Assembly: GCA_900554745.1 (NCBI GenBank)
Contig: USIU01000091.1
Location: 1 to 5,380 of the forward strand
DNA: 5,380 nt
Reading direction: 5' to 3'
Source of the DNA: an uncultured Leuconostoc sp.
Lineage (GTDB): Bacteria > Bacillota > Bacilli > Lactobacillales > Lactobacillaceae
The notes beneath the pieces are model-generated. The model was not told the origin of the DNA, did no database searches, and saw nothing but the letters and a program-made list of their open reading frames with translations. The position numbers and the translations under genes are program-made. Positions within the stretch are counted from its first letter, which is position 1; each line of letters opens with the position of its first letter. Positions 1-5,380 of this stretch are shown here, piece after piece.

Positions 1-705
1 AGCTAATGCCCCATTATTCAGAGTTAAATACAGCGTTTTTAAATCAGCCACGGACACGCCATGCCCAGCCATCAGCACGCCAAAATGCGGATCAACAAGC
101 ATCCCCCAGGTACAGTCATCCAGTTTAATGGTACGTGCACCAGCGACATACAGGGCGAGAATTTCATCACGATAAACTTGCTGAATCGCCACGTGAAAGT
201 CAGCCGCTTGCGCATAAAATTCTCGCACACGGGCGGCATTTTTCCCGCGCACTAACTCCGCAAAAAACTGTGCTGGTGATGGCAAGGTGACTTTGGCCGC
301 CACCCCATAGCGATCCGCAACGGCTTTGAGAAATTTAAATTCACGAATGAGTGGATGCGTCGTCGCGTCAAAACCCAGCGGCCCCACCAGATGCGCGGAA
401 TCATCCCGTGTTTCTTCATGGGCAAATTGATAGCCTTCGCCAAATTTAATCCGCGCCACGCCGTCAAAGCCCCAAAAGTTATCCAGGTGCCAATACGAAC
501 GGCGAAATTCACCGTCGGTGACAACATCTAAGCCCGCGGCCACTTGTTGGGCCACCAAAGTGGTGATCGCCGTGTCTTCTACCGCAGTTAAATCGTCAGC
601 TGTGATCTGGCCGTTGGCAAACGCTGCCCGAGCTTGTTTTAAGGCATCAGGCCGCAAAAACGACCCCACGTGTTGAAAAACAATTTTTTGTTGTGTTTGT
701 GTCAT
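1..705 (-). CDS. MetE-like short methionine synthase (YxjG/YxjH family), paralogue 1, 3' end outside window
   Basis: An open frame of 235 codons begins at the ATG at 705-703 and runs off the left edge without a stop. The start is preceded by AGAGGAG (714-720) at an 8-base spacing. The protein matches the C-terminal catalytic domain family of cobalamin-independent methionine synthase, in the short form lacking the MetE N-terminal domain. Visible landmarks are HVGSFLRPDALK (about 12-23), VTDGEFRRSYWHLD (62-75), KVTLPSPAQF (138-147) and IKLDDCTWGML (193-203). These align with the complete paralogue at 2246-3373, which has QVGSYLRPDALK, VTDGEFNRSWWHLD, KVTIPSPS and IQLDDTTW. The N-terminal 80 residues are fairly similar and the rest is well diverged, so this is an old duplication. 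The zinc ligands (HxC and a later Cys) would lie beyond the left edge and cannot be checked. About 140 residues should be missing if it has the usual ~375. The family's role is probably methyl transfer to homocysteine, but donor and exact substrate are unproven. Confidence 0.88.
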   Translation of the reverse strand, partial: MTQTQQKIVFQHVGSFLRPDALKQARAAFANGQITADDLTAVEDTAITTLVAQQVAAGLDVVTDGEFRRSYWHLDNFWGFDGVARIKFGEGYQFAHEETRDDSAHLVGPLGFDATTHPLIREFKFLKAVADRYGVAAKVTLPSPAQFFAELVRGKNAARVREFYAQAADFHVAIQQVYRDEILALYVAGARTIKLDDCTWGMLVDPHFGVLMAGHGVSVADLKTLYLTLNNGALA

Positions 706-753
706 ATGTCAGACTCCTCTTGTCTCGTCATAGTTGCGCAACGTCACAAAACA

Positions 754-772
754 CGATCACATGATACCATCG
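754..772. promoter_or_regulatory. Candidate operator: CGAT-N11-ATCG inverted repeat over the -10
   Basis: The sequence has outer arms CGAT (754-757) and ATCG (769-772) and an inner AT-N-AT at the centre, so 12 of 18 flanking positions are symmetric around 763. It fits the T-N11-A pattern of LysR-type regulator sites, and sulfur-amino-acid genes of Lactobacillales are known targets of LysR-type regulators (CmbR, MtaR/MetR). It overlaps the candidate extended -10 of the downstream MetE-like gene. Two TGTGA direct repeats also occur on the minus strand, at 761-757 and 748-744. A short imperfect palindrome can arise by chance, so this is only a candidate. Confidence 0.25.
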
Positions 773-855
773 ACCGCCCCACTACCCGTCAAAAAGACAG
801 CCGTGGCGATTTTATTGGTATGAAAATAATATACTTTCTGCGGGGACACCGGCAT
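757..855 (-). CDS. Possible 32-residue small protein of unknown function
   Basis: An ATG at 855-853 is preceded by AGAGGAG (862-868) at a 6-base spacing, as good as the sites of the proven genes around it. The frame ends at TGA (759-757), giving MPVSPQKVYYFHTNKIATAV followed by FLTGSGAVDGIM. It lies 37 bases downstream of the luxS stop, on the same strand, with no terminator between. The C-terminal half is mildly hydrophobic. It is not rich in Met or Cys, so it does not look like an attenuator leader peptide. The end of the frame overlaps the candidate -10 of the next gene. I do not recognise the protein; it may be a genuine small gene, a decayed remnant, or chance. Confidence 0.35.
   Translation of the reverse strand: MPVSPQKVYYFHTNKIATAVFLTGSGAVDGIM
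761..792 (-). promoter_or_regulatory. Candidate extended -10 promoter for the 1-705 gene
   Basis: On the minus strand TGGTATCAT (769-761) fits an extended -10 element, TG-N-TATCAT. A TTGACG resembling a -35 lies at 792-787, but the 20-base spacer is longer than the usual 16-18, so any activity would rest mainly on the extended -10 or on an activator. Transcription would start near 755, giving a leader of about 50 bases. That is too short for an S-box or T-box, so control would have to be by protein or by read-through from luxS. Confidence 0.4.
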
Positions 856-892
856 CGCCTACTCCTCTGATTTATCTTACTGCCCGTTGAAA

Positions 893-1369
893 TTAAACCA
901 CGTGTCGTTCAAAAGCATCACTTGAAATGCCTTGTTCAAGAATAATTGCGGCCCAAGCTTTGGCAGAATGCAAACTGTGGTCCTTAAAGTTCCCGCAACT
1001 TTGAATTTCTGCGGCTGGTACTGCGGTTACCTCATCACTGACAATCTTTTCTAAGACTTTTTTAAAGACTTTGGCCAAAGTTTCAGCATCATACGGTACC
1101 CAAGAAATAACGTGAAAGCCCGTCCGGCATCCAAATGGTGAGATGTCAATAATGCCATCAATTTCATCACGAACAAGGCCAGCAAAGAGATGTTCTAGCG
1201 TGTGTAAACCACCCGTTTCAATCGCCGTTTCGTTTGGCTGCGTGAGCCGTAAATCATAGTTCGTAATTTGACCACCTTGTGGACCCGCTTGGGTTTCAAT
1301 GACCCGCACATAAGGCGCTTTAACTTTCGTGTGGTCCAGGGTAAAACTTTCAACAACTGTTTCTGACAT
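893..1369 (-). CDS. luxS: S-ribosylhomocysteine lyase LuxS
   Basis: This cytoplasmic metalloenzyme cleaves S-ribosylhomocysteine to homocysteine and DPD, the precursor of autoinducer-2. The 158-residue length is normal for the family. The N-terminus reads VESFTLDHTKVKAPYVR (6-22). The metal ligands are visible: HTLEH gives His56 and His60, and SCGNFKD gives Cys125. The catalytic pair is Glu59 and Cys81 (PFGCRTGFH, 78-86). All signature residues are present, so the enzyme should be active. The ATG shares one base with the stop of the upstream metQ-like gene (TAATG), and an AAGGAG site lies just inside that gene's end (about 1378-1383). It is the last gene of the methionine cluster, so its homocysteine can feed the co-transcribed MetE-like enzyme. 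The Pfs nucleosidase that makes its substrate is not in the window. No clear terminator follows the TAA at 895-893. Confidence 0.98.
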   Translation of the reverse strand: MSETVVESFTLDHTKVKAPYVRVIETQAGPQGGQITNYDLRLTQPNETAIETGGLHTLEHLFAGLVRDEIDGIIDISPFGCRTGFHVISWVPYDAETLAKVFKKVLEKIVSDEVTAVPAAEIQSCGNFKDHSLHSAKAWAAIILEQGISSDAFERHVV

Positions 1370-2223
1370 TAGTGTTCTCCTTTAAAATAACTGATTGGTT
1401 TGTTCACTTCGGTTTTGGTGCCATGATACTTAGCTGCAATGTAAGCTTGCGAAGCTTTATCGTGATAAAGCGTTAATAACTTGCGATAAGTTGGATTATG
1501 GCTTTGTTTTTCAGCAGTGGCGAGAATGTTAATATTCGCCTTGGTATGGCTATTGACATGCTCATACGCCAACGCATCTTTTAGTACGTTCAAACCACTG
1601 GCTTGGGAAATGGAGTTAGACATCAAGACGGCCGCAATTTTTGGATCTTTGACAACGCGTCCCCCAGTCGTGTCATCAATTTCTTGGAATTTAAAATGCT
1701 TGGGGTTACTGGTGACCTTTTCTAACCCATCTAACGCCCCAAAACCAGGCGCTAAGGTAATCAAGCCATTATCAGCTAAGAGCTTTAACCCCCGCGCTTC
1801 ATCCGCCAAATCCTTGGCAATGGCAATCGTTGTCCCATCTGGCAAGTCTTTCAGCGCATGATAATGGCTCGAATAAATCCCCATCGGTTCAAGATAAGTC
1901 GTCCCTAAATTAGCTAACTTACCGACTTTGCTGGCTTTGTTGAACGCATCAAAGTAGCCATAACTTTGGAAAGCATTCACATCAACTTGCCCTTGCGCCG
2001 TGGCCACATTTAACGCCTGGCCATCGGTAAATTCTTTCACCTGAATCTTGAGATGTAATTGTTTCGCTTGCTTACTCTGTGCTAAATGACGCCAAATATC
2101 GGCATCACTGGTCACCGATCCCACCGTGATCACGTTGGTTGGTTGCTGCTTAACCGTTGCCCAAGTGATGCCTACGACCAGTATACTCGCTAAAACAAGG
2201 CTCACCCAAATTTTTTTATGCAT
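1369..2223 (-). CDS. metQ: MetQ/NlpA-family substrate-binding protein, membrane-anchored, no lipobox
   Basis: This is the extracellular binding component of a methionine-type ABC importer. The 284-residue protein has a positively charged start (MHKK), one hydrophobic segment (about 5-22), then the NlpA-family domain. Family landmarks are ITVGSV (32-37), VKEFTDGQALN (62-72), DVNAFQSYGYFDAFN (81-95), LEPMGIYS (111-118), LKDLPDGTTIAIAKD (124-138) and the SNSISQASGLN region (202-212). Typical MetQ proteins are lipoproteins, but the first 31 residues contain no cysteine. Where the lipobox is expected it reads GITWAT, so the protein is probably held by an uncleaved N-terminal anchor. Binding-region residues also differ from common MetQ (FQSYGY where FQHKPY is usual), so the ligand could be methionine or a related sulfur compound. 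The GGAGG site at 2231-2235 sits 7 bases before the ATG. Genes for the ATPase and permease are not in the window, so it may serve a transporter encoded elsewhere. Confidence 0.85.
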   Translation of the reverse strand: MHKKIWVSLVLASILVVGITWATVKQQPTNVITVGSVTSDADIWRHLAQSKQAKQLHLKIQVKEFTDGQALNVATAQGQVDVNAFQSYGYFDAFNKASKVGKLANLGTTYLEPMGIYSSHYHALKDLPDGTTIAIAKDLADEARGLKLLADNGLITLAPGFGALDGLEKVTSNPKHFKFQEIDDTTGGRVVKDPKIAAVLMSNSISQASGLNVLKDALAYEHVNSHTKANINILATAEKQSHNPTYRKLLTLYHDKASQAYIAAKYHGTKTEVNKPISYFKGEH

Positions 2224-2245
2224 TACATGACCTCCAAAATACGCC

Positions 2246-3373
2246 TCAAACGGTCACTAATTCTTGGTCGGCAATCGTTTTAATCAGCGCTAACTTGCGC
2301 CATTGATCAGGAATCGTTAAGATATTGCCCTCTTCTGTTGATGAAAAGCCACATTGGGTCGATAAGGCCAATTGTGCTTTGGGCACGTATTGCGCTGCTT
2401 CATTAATCCGAGCGACCACCTCATCAACGGCTTCTAAATCTGCTGACTTAGACGTGAATAAGCCCAACACAATTTCAACATTTGGTCGCCCATTGTAAAT
2501 GTCTGCTAACGGCCCAAAATCACCGGAACGCTCATTGTCGTATTCGAGGAAGAAGGCATCGTAATTTAACTGGCCCAAATATTTGGCAACAGGTTCATAA
2601 CCCCCTTCAAAAAGGTAGGTTGATTTAAAGTTACCGCGGCAAATATGGGTAGATAGCTTCAAATCGTCTGGTAGGCCGGCCAACGCTTTGTTAATGACAT
2701 AGACATCATCTTGGGCCGTTTGCTCAAACGGTGCACGTGCAGCCGGGTCATCTGCATTGGCATTCAACTGCGCAATTAGATAGGCCCAAGTCGTATCATC
2801 TAATTGAATATAGCGGGCCCCCAAGTCGTAAAACTGTTGAAGCGTATCGTGATAGGCTTGGGCCAAATCGTCCAAAAACGCTTGCCACGTTGGATAGTAA
2901 TCTGACCAGCCATCCGAACGCTGGTCGCGATTAATAATCAGACTCGGTGACGGAATCGTGACTTTTGGTTCCACACCTTCAGGGACAAGCGATTGAAGGT
3001 ATTTGAAATCATCAAAAAACGGATGGTTCAAGTTCGCATGCACAGGGCCATTCAGGCGAATATTAGTCGAACGGGTCTTTTCACCGTGAAATTTATACGA
3101 CGCTGCTTGATCGTAAAATTCAAACCCACCAAGTTGGCCTAGAAAGTCTAAATGCCACCATGACCGGTTAAATTCACCATCTGTCACTGCCGACAAACCG
3201 GCTGCGACTTGGGCGTCAACTAATTCTTTAATCGCGGCGTGCTGCACCTGCAAAAGTGCTGCTTGCGTGATTTCACCCTTGGCGTATTGCTCGCGAGCTG
3301 TTTTCAACGCGTCTGGCCGCAAGTAAGATCCGACTTGATCAAAATGGTACTGTAATTTCCGAGCTGTTGTCAT
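2246..3373 (-). CDS. MetE-like short methionine synthase (YxjG/YxjH family), paralogue 2
   Basis: This complete 375-residue protein corresponds to the catalytic C-terminal domain of cobalamin-independent methionine synthase, without the N-terminal half of full MetE (about 750 residues). Motifs in order are VGSYLRPDALK (14-24), VTDGEFNRSWWHLD (63-76), KVTIPSPS (137-144) and IQLDDTTW (189-196). The metal-site residues appear to be His243 and Cys245 (THICRGN), Glu277 (FFLEYDNERSG) and Cys341 (STQCGFSS), by analogy with the HxC...E...C zinc site of MetE. With the site intact, homocysteine methylation is the likely reaction. The methyl donor is uncertain because short core-MetE proteins in other prokaryotes need not use methyl-folate. 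Its ATG overlaps the metC stop by four bases (ATGA), with GAGGAG (3381-3386) 7 bases upstream. A second, diverged copy starts at 705. Confidence 0.92.
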   Translation of the reverse strand: MTTARKLQYHFDQVGSYLRPDALKTAREQYAKGEITQAALLQVQHAAIKELVDAQVAAGLSAVTDGEFNRSWWHLDFLGQLGGFEFYDQAASYKFHGEKTRSTNIRLNGPVHANLNHPFFDDFKYLQSLVPEGVEPKVTIPSPSLIINRDQRSDGWSDYYPTWQAFLDDLAQAYHDTLQQFYDLGARYIQLDDTTWAYLIAQLNANADDPAARAPFEQTAQDDVYVINKALAGLPDDLKLSTHICRGNFKSTYLFEGGYEPVAKYLGQLNYDAFFLEYDNERSGDFGPLADIYNGRPNVEIVLGLFTSKSADLEAVDEVVARINEAAQYVPKAQLALSTQCGFSSTEEGNILTIPDQWRKLALIKTIADQELVTV

Positions 3374-4533
3374 CTTTTTTCTCCTCTTGCTGTTTCAATT
3401 TGTGCTAAGGCGTGGTCCAAATCTGCAATGAGATCAGTCACGTCTTCTAATCCCACGGAAAACCGTAACAGGCCTGGGGTAATCCCACTGGCTGCGAGTC
3501 CCGCTTCATCCAATTCCGCATGGCTCATCTTGGGCGGATAACTGACAATACTTTCCACTGCGCCTAAACTAACAGAAAACACCGGAATTTTTAAGGCGGC
3601 GACCACTTTTTGGGCATTGGCTTGACTCCCAACATCAAAGCTTAACACCGCTCCCCCACTAGTGGCTTGTCTTGCATGAATCGCATGCCCTGGATGGGTT
3701 GCCAGCCCAGGATACAAGACGCGGGTGACCTTAGGATGTTGGGCTAAATGTTGGGCAATCGCTAACGCGGACTGACTCGACTGTGCTAGCCGAACGCCCA
3801 ACGTTTTAATCCCGCGTAATAATAGCCAGGTGTCTAACACGCCTAGCGTCGCGCCGACCGCATTTTGAATAAAGTAAATCCGCTCAGCCAGTTGCTGATC
3901 TTTCACCACCACCGCGCCGGCCAAAATATCAGAGTGTCCCGCCAGAAACTTGGTGGCCGAATGCACCACGATATCCACGCCTAACTCCAAAGGTTTTTGG
4001 AAAAATGGCGACATGAACGTGTTATCGGCAATCGTCAACAACCCATGTTGTTTTGCCAAAGCGACAATCGCCGTAATATCTGTGATTTGCAATACTGGAT
4101 TGGACGGCGTTTCAATATACAACGCTTTGGTTGCTGGTGTGATCGCGGCAGCCACTGCGGCCACATCACTAAAGTCAACAAACGTATGGGTGATCCCCCA
4201 ACGCGGCAAAATGTCTTCTAGCACCCGAAAGGTCCCGCCATAAACGTGCTTGCTCACCACGAGATGATCCCCGGCCGATAAGGTAAATAACACGCTGCTG
4301 ATGGCAGCCATCCCCGTACTAAATAAAAAGCCCTGCGTGCCGTGTTCCAATTTGGCAATGGCAGCTTCGCCAGCTTCACGGGTGGGATTGCCAGACCGGG
4401 CATAATCAAAATGGCCAAACGTCTCAAATGACGCTTGATGAAACGTCGAACTCAACTGAATCGGTGTATTAATCGCCCCTGATAACGGATCATGTGTTGT
4501 CGCAGCTTGAATTAAATCTGTCCAATCACTCAT
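3370..4533 (-). CDS. metC: Cystathionine beta-lyase MetC (PLP-dependent)
   Basis: This cytoplasmic enzyme of the Cys/Met metabolism PLP family probably splits cystathionine into homocysteine, pyruvate and ammonia. The 387-residue length matches Bacillus subtilis MetC (about 390). Visible features are the phosphate-contacting YARSGNPT (44-51), FSTGMAAI (71-78), the cofactor-stacking HVYGGTF (96-102), IADNTF (168-173) with Asp170, and the Schiff-base lysine Lys195 in HSATKFLAGHSD. Also present are LYPGLATHPGH (273-283), SLGAVESIVSYPPKMSH (322-338) and the carboxylate-binding Arg357 in LLRFSVGLED. The SLGAVES...SYP...MSH segment resembles B. subtilis MetC more than gamma-synthases. A gamma-lyase or mixed activity cannot be excluded from sequence alone. 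The start overlaps the metI stop (ATGA), and AAGGAG (4541-4546) lies 7 bases upstream, which supports translational coupling. Confidence 0.93.
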   Translation of the reverse strand: MSDWTDLIQAATTHDPLSGAINTPIQLSSTFHQASFETFGHFDYARSGNPTREAGEAAIAKLEHGTQGFLFSTGMAAISSVLFTLSAGDHLVVSKHVYGGTFRVLEDILPRWGITHTFVDFSDVAAVAAAITPATKALYIETPSNPVLQITDITAIVALAKQHGLLTIADNTFMSPFFQKPLELGVDIVVHSATKFLAGHSDILAGAVVVKDQQLAERIYFIQNAVGATLGVLDTWLLLRGIKTLGVRLAQSSQSALAIAQHLAQHPKVTRVLYPGLATHPGHAIHARQATSGGAVLSFDVGSQANAQKVVAALKIPVFSVSLGAVESIVSYPPKMSHAELDEAGLAASGITPGLLRFSVGLEDVTDLIADLDHALAQIETARGEKR

Positions 4534-5380
4534 TTTTTCGCTCCTTCAATGGCTTGAACTAAATCTTGCAATAAGTCCGTTTTATCTTCCAGCCCAGCAC
4601 TTAGCCGAACTAACTGATCCGAAATGCCTAACGCATCGCGCTGCGCTTGGCTCATATCATGATGCGTTTGCACTGCGGGGATGGTAATGAGTGTTTCTGG
4701 CCCACCAAGACTCTCGGCAAACGAGCCAATTTTTAACCCTTGCAAAAACAGGTCCACATCATACCCATCGGCCAAATAAAAACTCACCATCCCGCCAACG
4801 CCAGCATATAAGACTTTTCCCACACCCGGCACAGTCTGTAAGGCGTCCGCCAAAAACGCACCGTTTTCGTGATGCCGCGCCATGCGCAAATGCAACGTTT
4901 TTAAGCTACGTAACAATAACCATGCACTGAAAGGGTCTAATACTTGCCCGCGAGTCACCAAACTGGCGGCTAATTGTTCGGCCAGCACGGGTTGATTCGT
5001 CACCACCGCGCCAGCCAAAATATCATTGTGACCCCCTAAATATTTCGTCGCCGAATGGACCACCACATCAGCCCCAAGCGTTAAAGGTTGTTGAAAAATC
5101 GGCGTTAAAAAGGTGTTATCCACCGCAATAACAATATCTGGCCGGACGGCTTTGACTGCTTGACTGAGTGCTTGAATGTCGGTGATTTTCATGGTTGGAT
5201 TAGAAGGCGTCTCCAGCCAAATCAGCTTTGTTTCTGGCTGAATGTGTGTCAAAAAGTCCTCTAAATCACGACACGCGGTGTAACGCACCCCACTGTGAAC
5301 CACTAAATCATCAAAGTAACGGAAAGTCCCACCATATAAATCATCACTGGTTAAAAAATGGTCCCCTGGTCGCAACAACG
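4530..5380 (-). CDS. metI: Cystathionine gamma-synthase / O-acetylhomoserine sulfhydrylase MetI, 5' end outside window
   Basis: The frame is open to the right edge. The true start lies outside, with roughly 85-90 N-terminal residues missing by comparison with the neighbouring MetC; the TTG near 5378 is an internal leucine. The protein is a PLP-dependent transsulfuration enzyme that should join an activated homoserine to cysteine, or to sulfide. Visible motifs are DDLYGGTFRYF, LETPSNPTMKITD, AVDNTF, the cofactor lysine in HSATKYLGGHND (codon 5045-5043), AESLGGPETLITIPAVQTHHD and LVRLSAGLED. The text runs from VLYAG directly into GGMVSF, without the YPGLxxHPxHxxxxxQ segment seen in MetC. The same shortening is characteristic of B. 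subtilis MetI, and this is why I call it MetI rather than a generic gamma-synthase. GGPETL replaces the more usual GGVESL. The metI-metC order and overlap also match the B. subtilis metIC pair. Confidence 0.92.
   Translation of the reverse strand, partial: LLRPGDHFLTSDDLYGGTFRYFDDLVVHSGVRYTACRDLEDFLTHIQPETKLIWLETPSNPTMKITDIQALSQAVKAVRPDIVIAVDNTFLTPIFQQPLTLGADVVVHSATKYLGGHNDILAGAVVTNQPVLAEQLAASLVTRGQVLDPFSAWLLLRSLKTLHLRMARHHENGAFLADALQTVPGVGKVLYAGVGGMVSFYLADGYDVDLFLQGLKIGSFAESLGGPETLITIPAVQTHHDMSQAQRDALGISDQLVRLSAGLEDKTDLLQDLVQAIEGAKK

Larger units (their letters stand above)
893..5380 (-). other. Probable methionine/homocysteine operon metI-metC-metE-like-metQ-luxS
   Basis: Five codirectional genes are joined by overlaps of 4, 4 and 1 bases and one 22-base gap, each with its own AGGAG-type site inside or just after the preceding gene. 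No internal terminator or promoter is evident, so a single transcript is likely. The promoter and any S-box, T-box or LysR-type control site lie upstream of metI, beyond the right edge. Read-through past luxS into 1-855 is possible because no terminator is visible there. Confidence 0.8.

Noticed and set aside
252..527. Minus-strand open frame of 91 codons
   Set aside because: It lies wholly inside the 1-705 gene in another frame; the overlapping frame has clear family motifs.
733..742. Perfect 10-base palindrome GTTGCGCAAC
   Set aside because: The symmetry does not extend beyond 10 bases and there is no T-run, so it is not a terminator; as an operator it is too short to support alone.
670..870. 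Plus-strand open frame of 66 codons across the intergenic region
   Set aside because: It has a GTG start with no ribosome binding site, overlaps the start of the MetE-like gene on the other strand, and has no recognisable protein character.
706..892. S-box, SAM-III or T-box riboswitch before the 1-705 gene
   Set aside because: AAATCAGAGGAGTAGG on the minus strand faintly recalls the S-box start, but the conserved core, stems and terminator are absent, and there is no T-box GGTGGNACCGCG sequence.
3950..4243. Plus-strand open frames opposite metC, and similar ones opposite metQ and metI
   Set aside because: They are antisense shadows of well-supported genes and lack ribosome binding sites or family motifs.
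1..5380. tRNA, rRNA, CRISPR array, insertion sequence or prophage features
   Set aside because: None seen: no regularly spaced repeats, transposase motifs or RNA gene signatures. The window is almost entirely covered by metabolic genes.

Overview
The window looks like a lactic acid bacterium (Lactobacillales, most likely Lactobacillaceae). The basis is strong AGGAG-type ribosome binding sites, roughly 47-50% GC, a LuxS with the PFGCRTGFH and SCGNFKDHSLHSA stretches, and a metI-metC pair resembling that of Bacillus subtilis. I do not assign a genus. Every gene I can support lies on the minus strand, so transcription runs from right to left.

In order of transcription, five tightly packed genes occupy 5380 to 893. 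They are metI (5' end outside the window), metC, a short MetE-like methionine synthase (YxjG/YxjH family), a MetQ/NlpA-type substrate-binding protein, and luxS. The junctions are a 4-base ATGA overlap, a second ATGA overlap, a 22-base gap and a 1-base TAATG overlap, which suggests one operon with translational coupling. The metabolic logic is coherent. MetI and MetC make homocysteine by transsulfuration, LuxS regenerates homocysteine from S-ribosylhomocysteine and releases the AI-2 precursor, the MetE-like protein methylates homocysteine to methionine, and the MetQ-like protein probably captures methionine or a related compound. MetN and MetI permease partners are not in the window.

Between luxS and the next gene are 187 bases (706-892). 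They hold a possible 32-residue ORF with a good ribosome binding site, an extended -10 promoter candidate and a CGAT-N11-ATCG inverted repeat over that -10. I see no convincing terminator, S-box or T-box there.

At the left edge, 705 to 1, is the first 235 codons of a second, diverged YxjG/YxjH-family gene that runs out of the window. The two MetE-like paralogues therefore flank the metQ-luxS pair.

Nothing here amounts to a clearly new biological system. The points most worth a second look are the intergenic small ORF and candidate operator, the duplicated MetE-like genes, and the MetQ homologue that has no lipobox cysteine.
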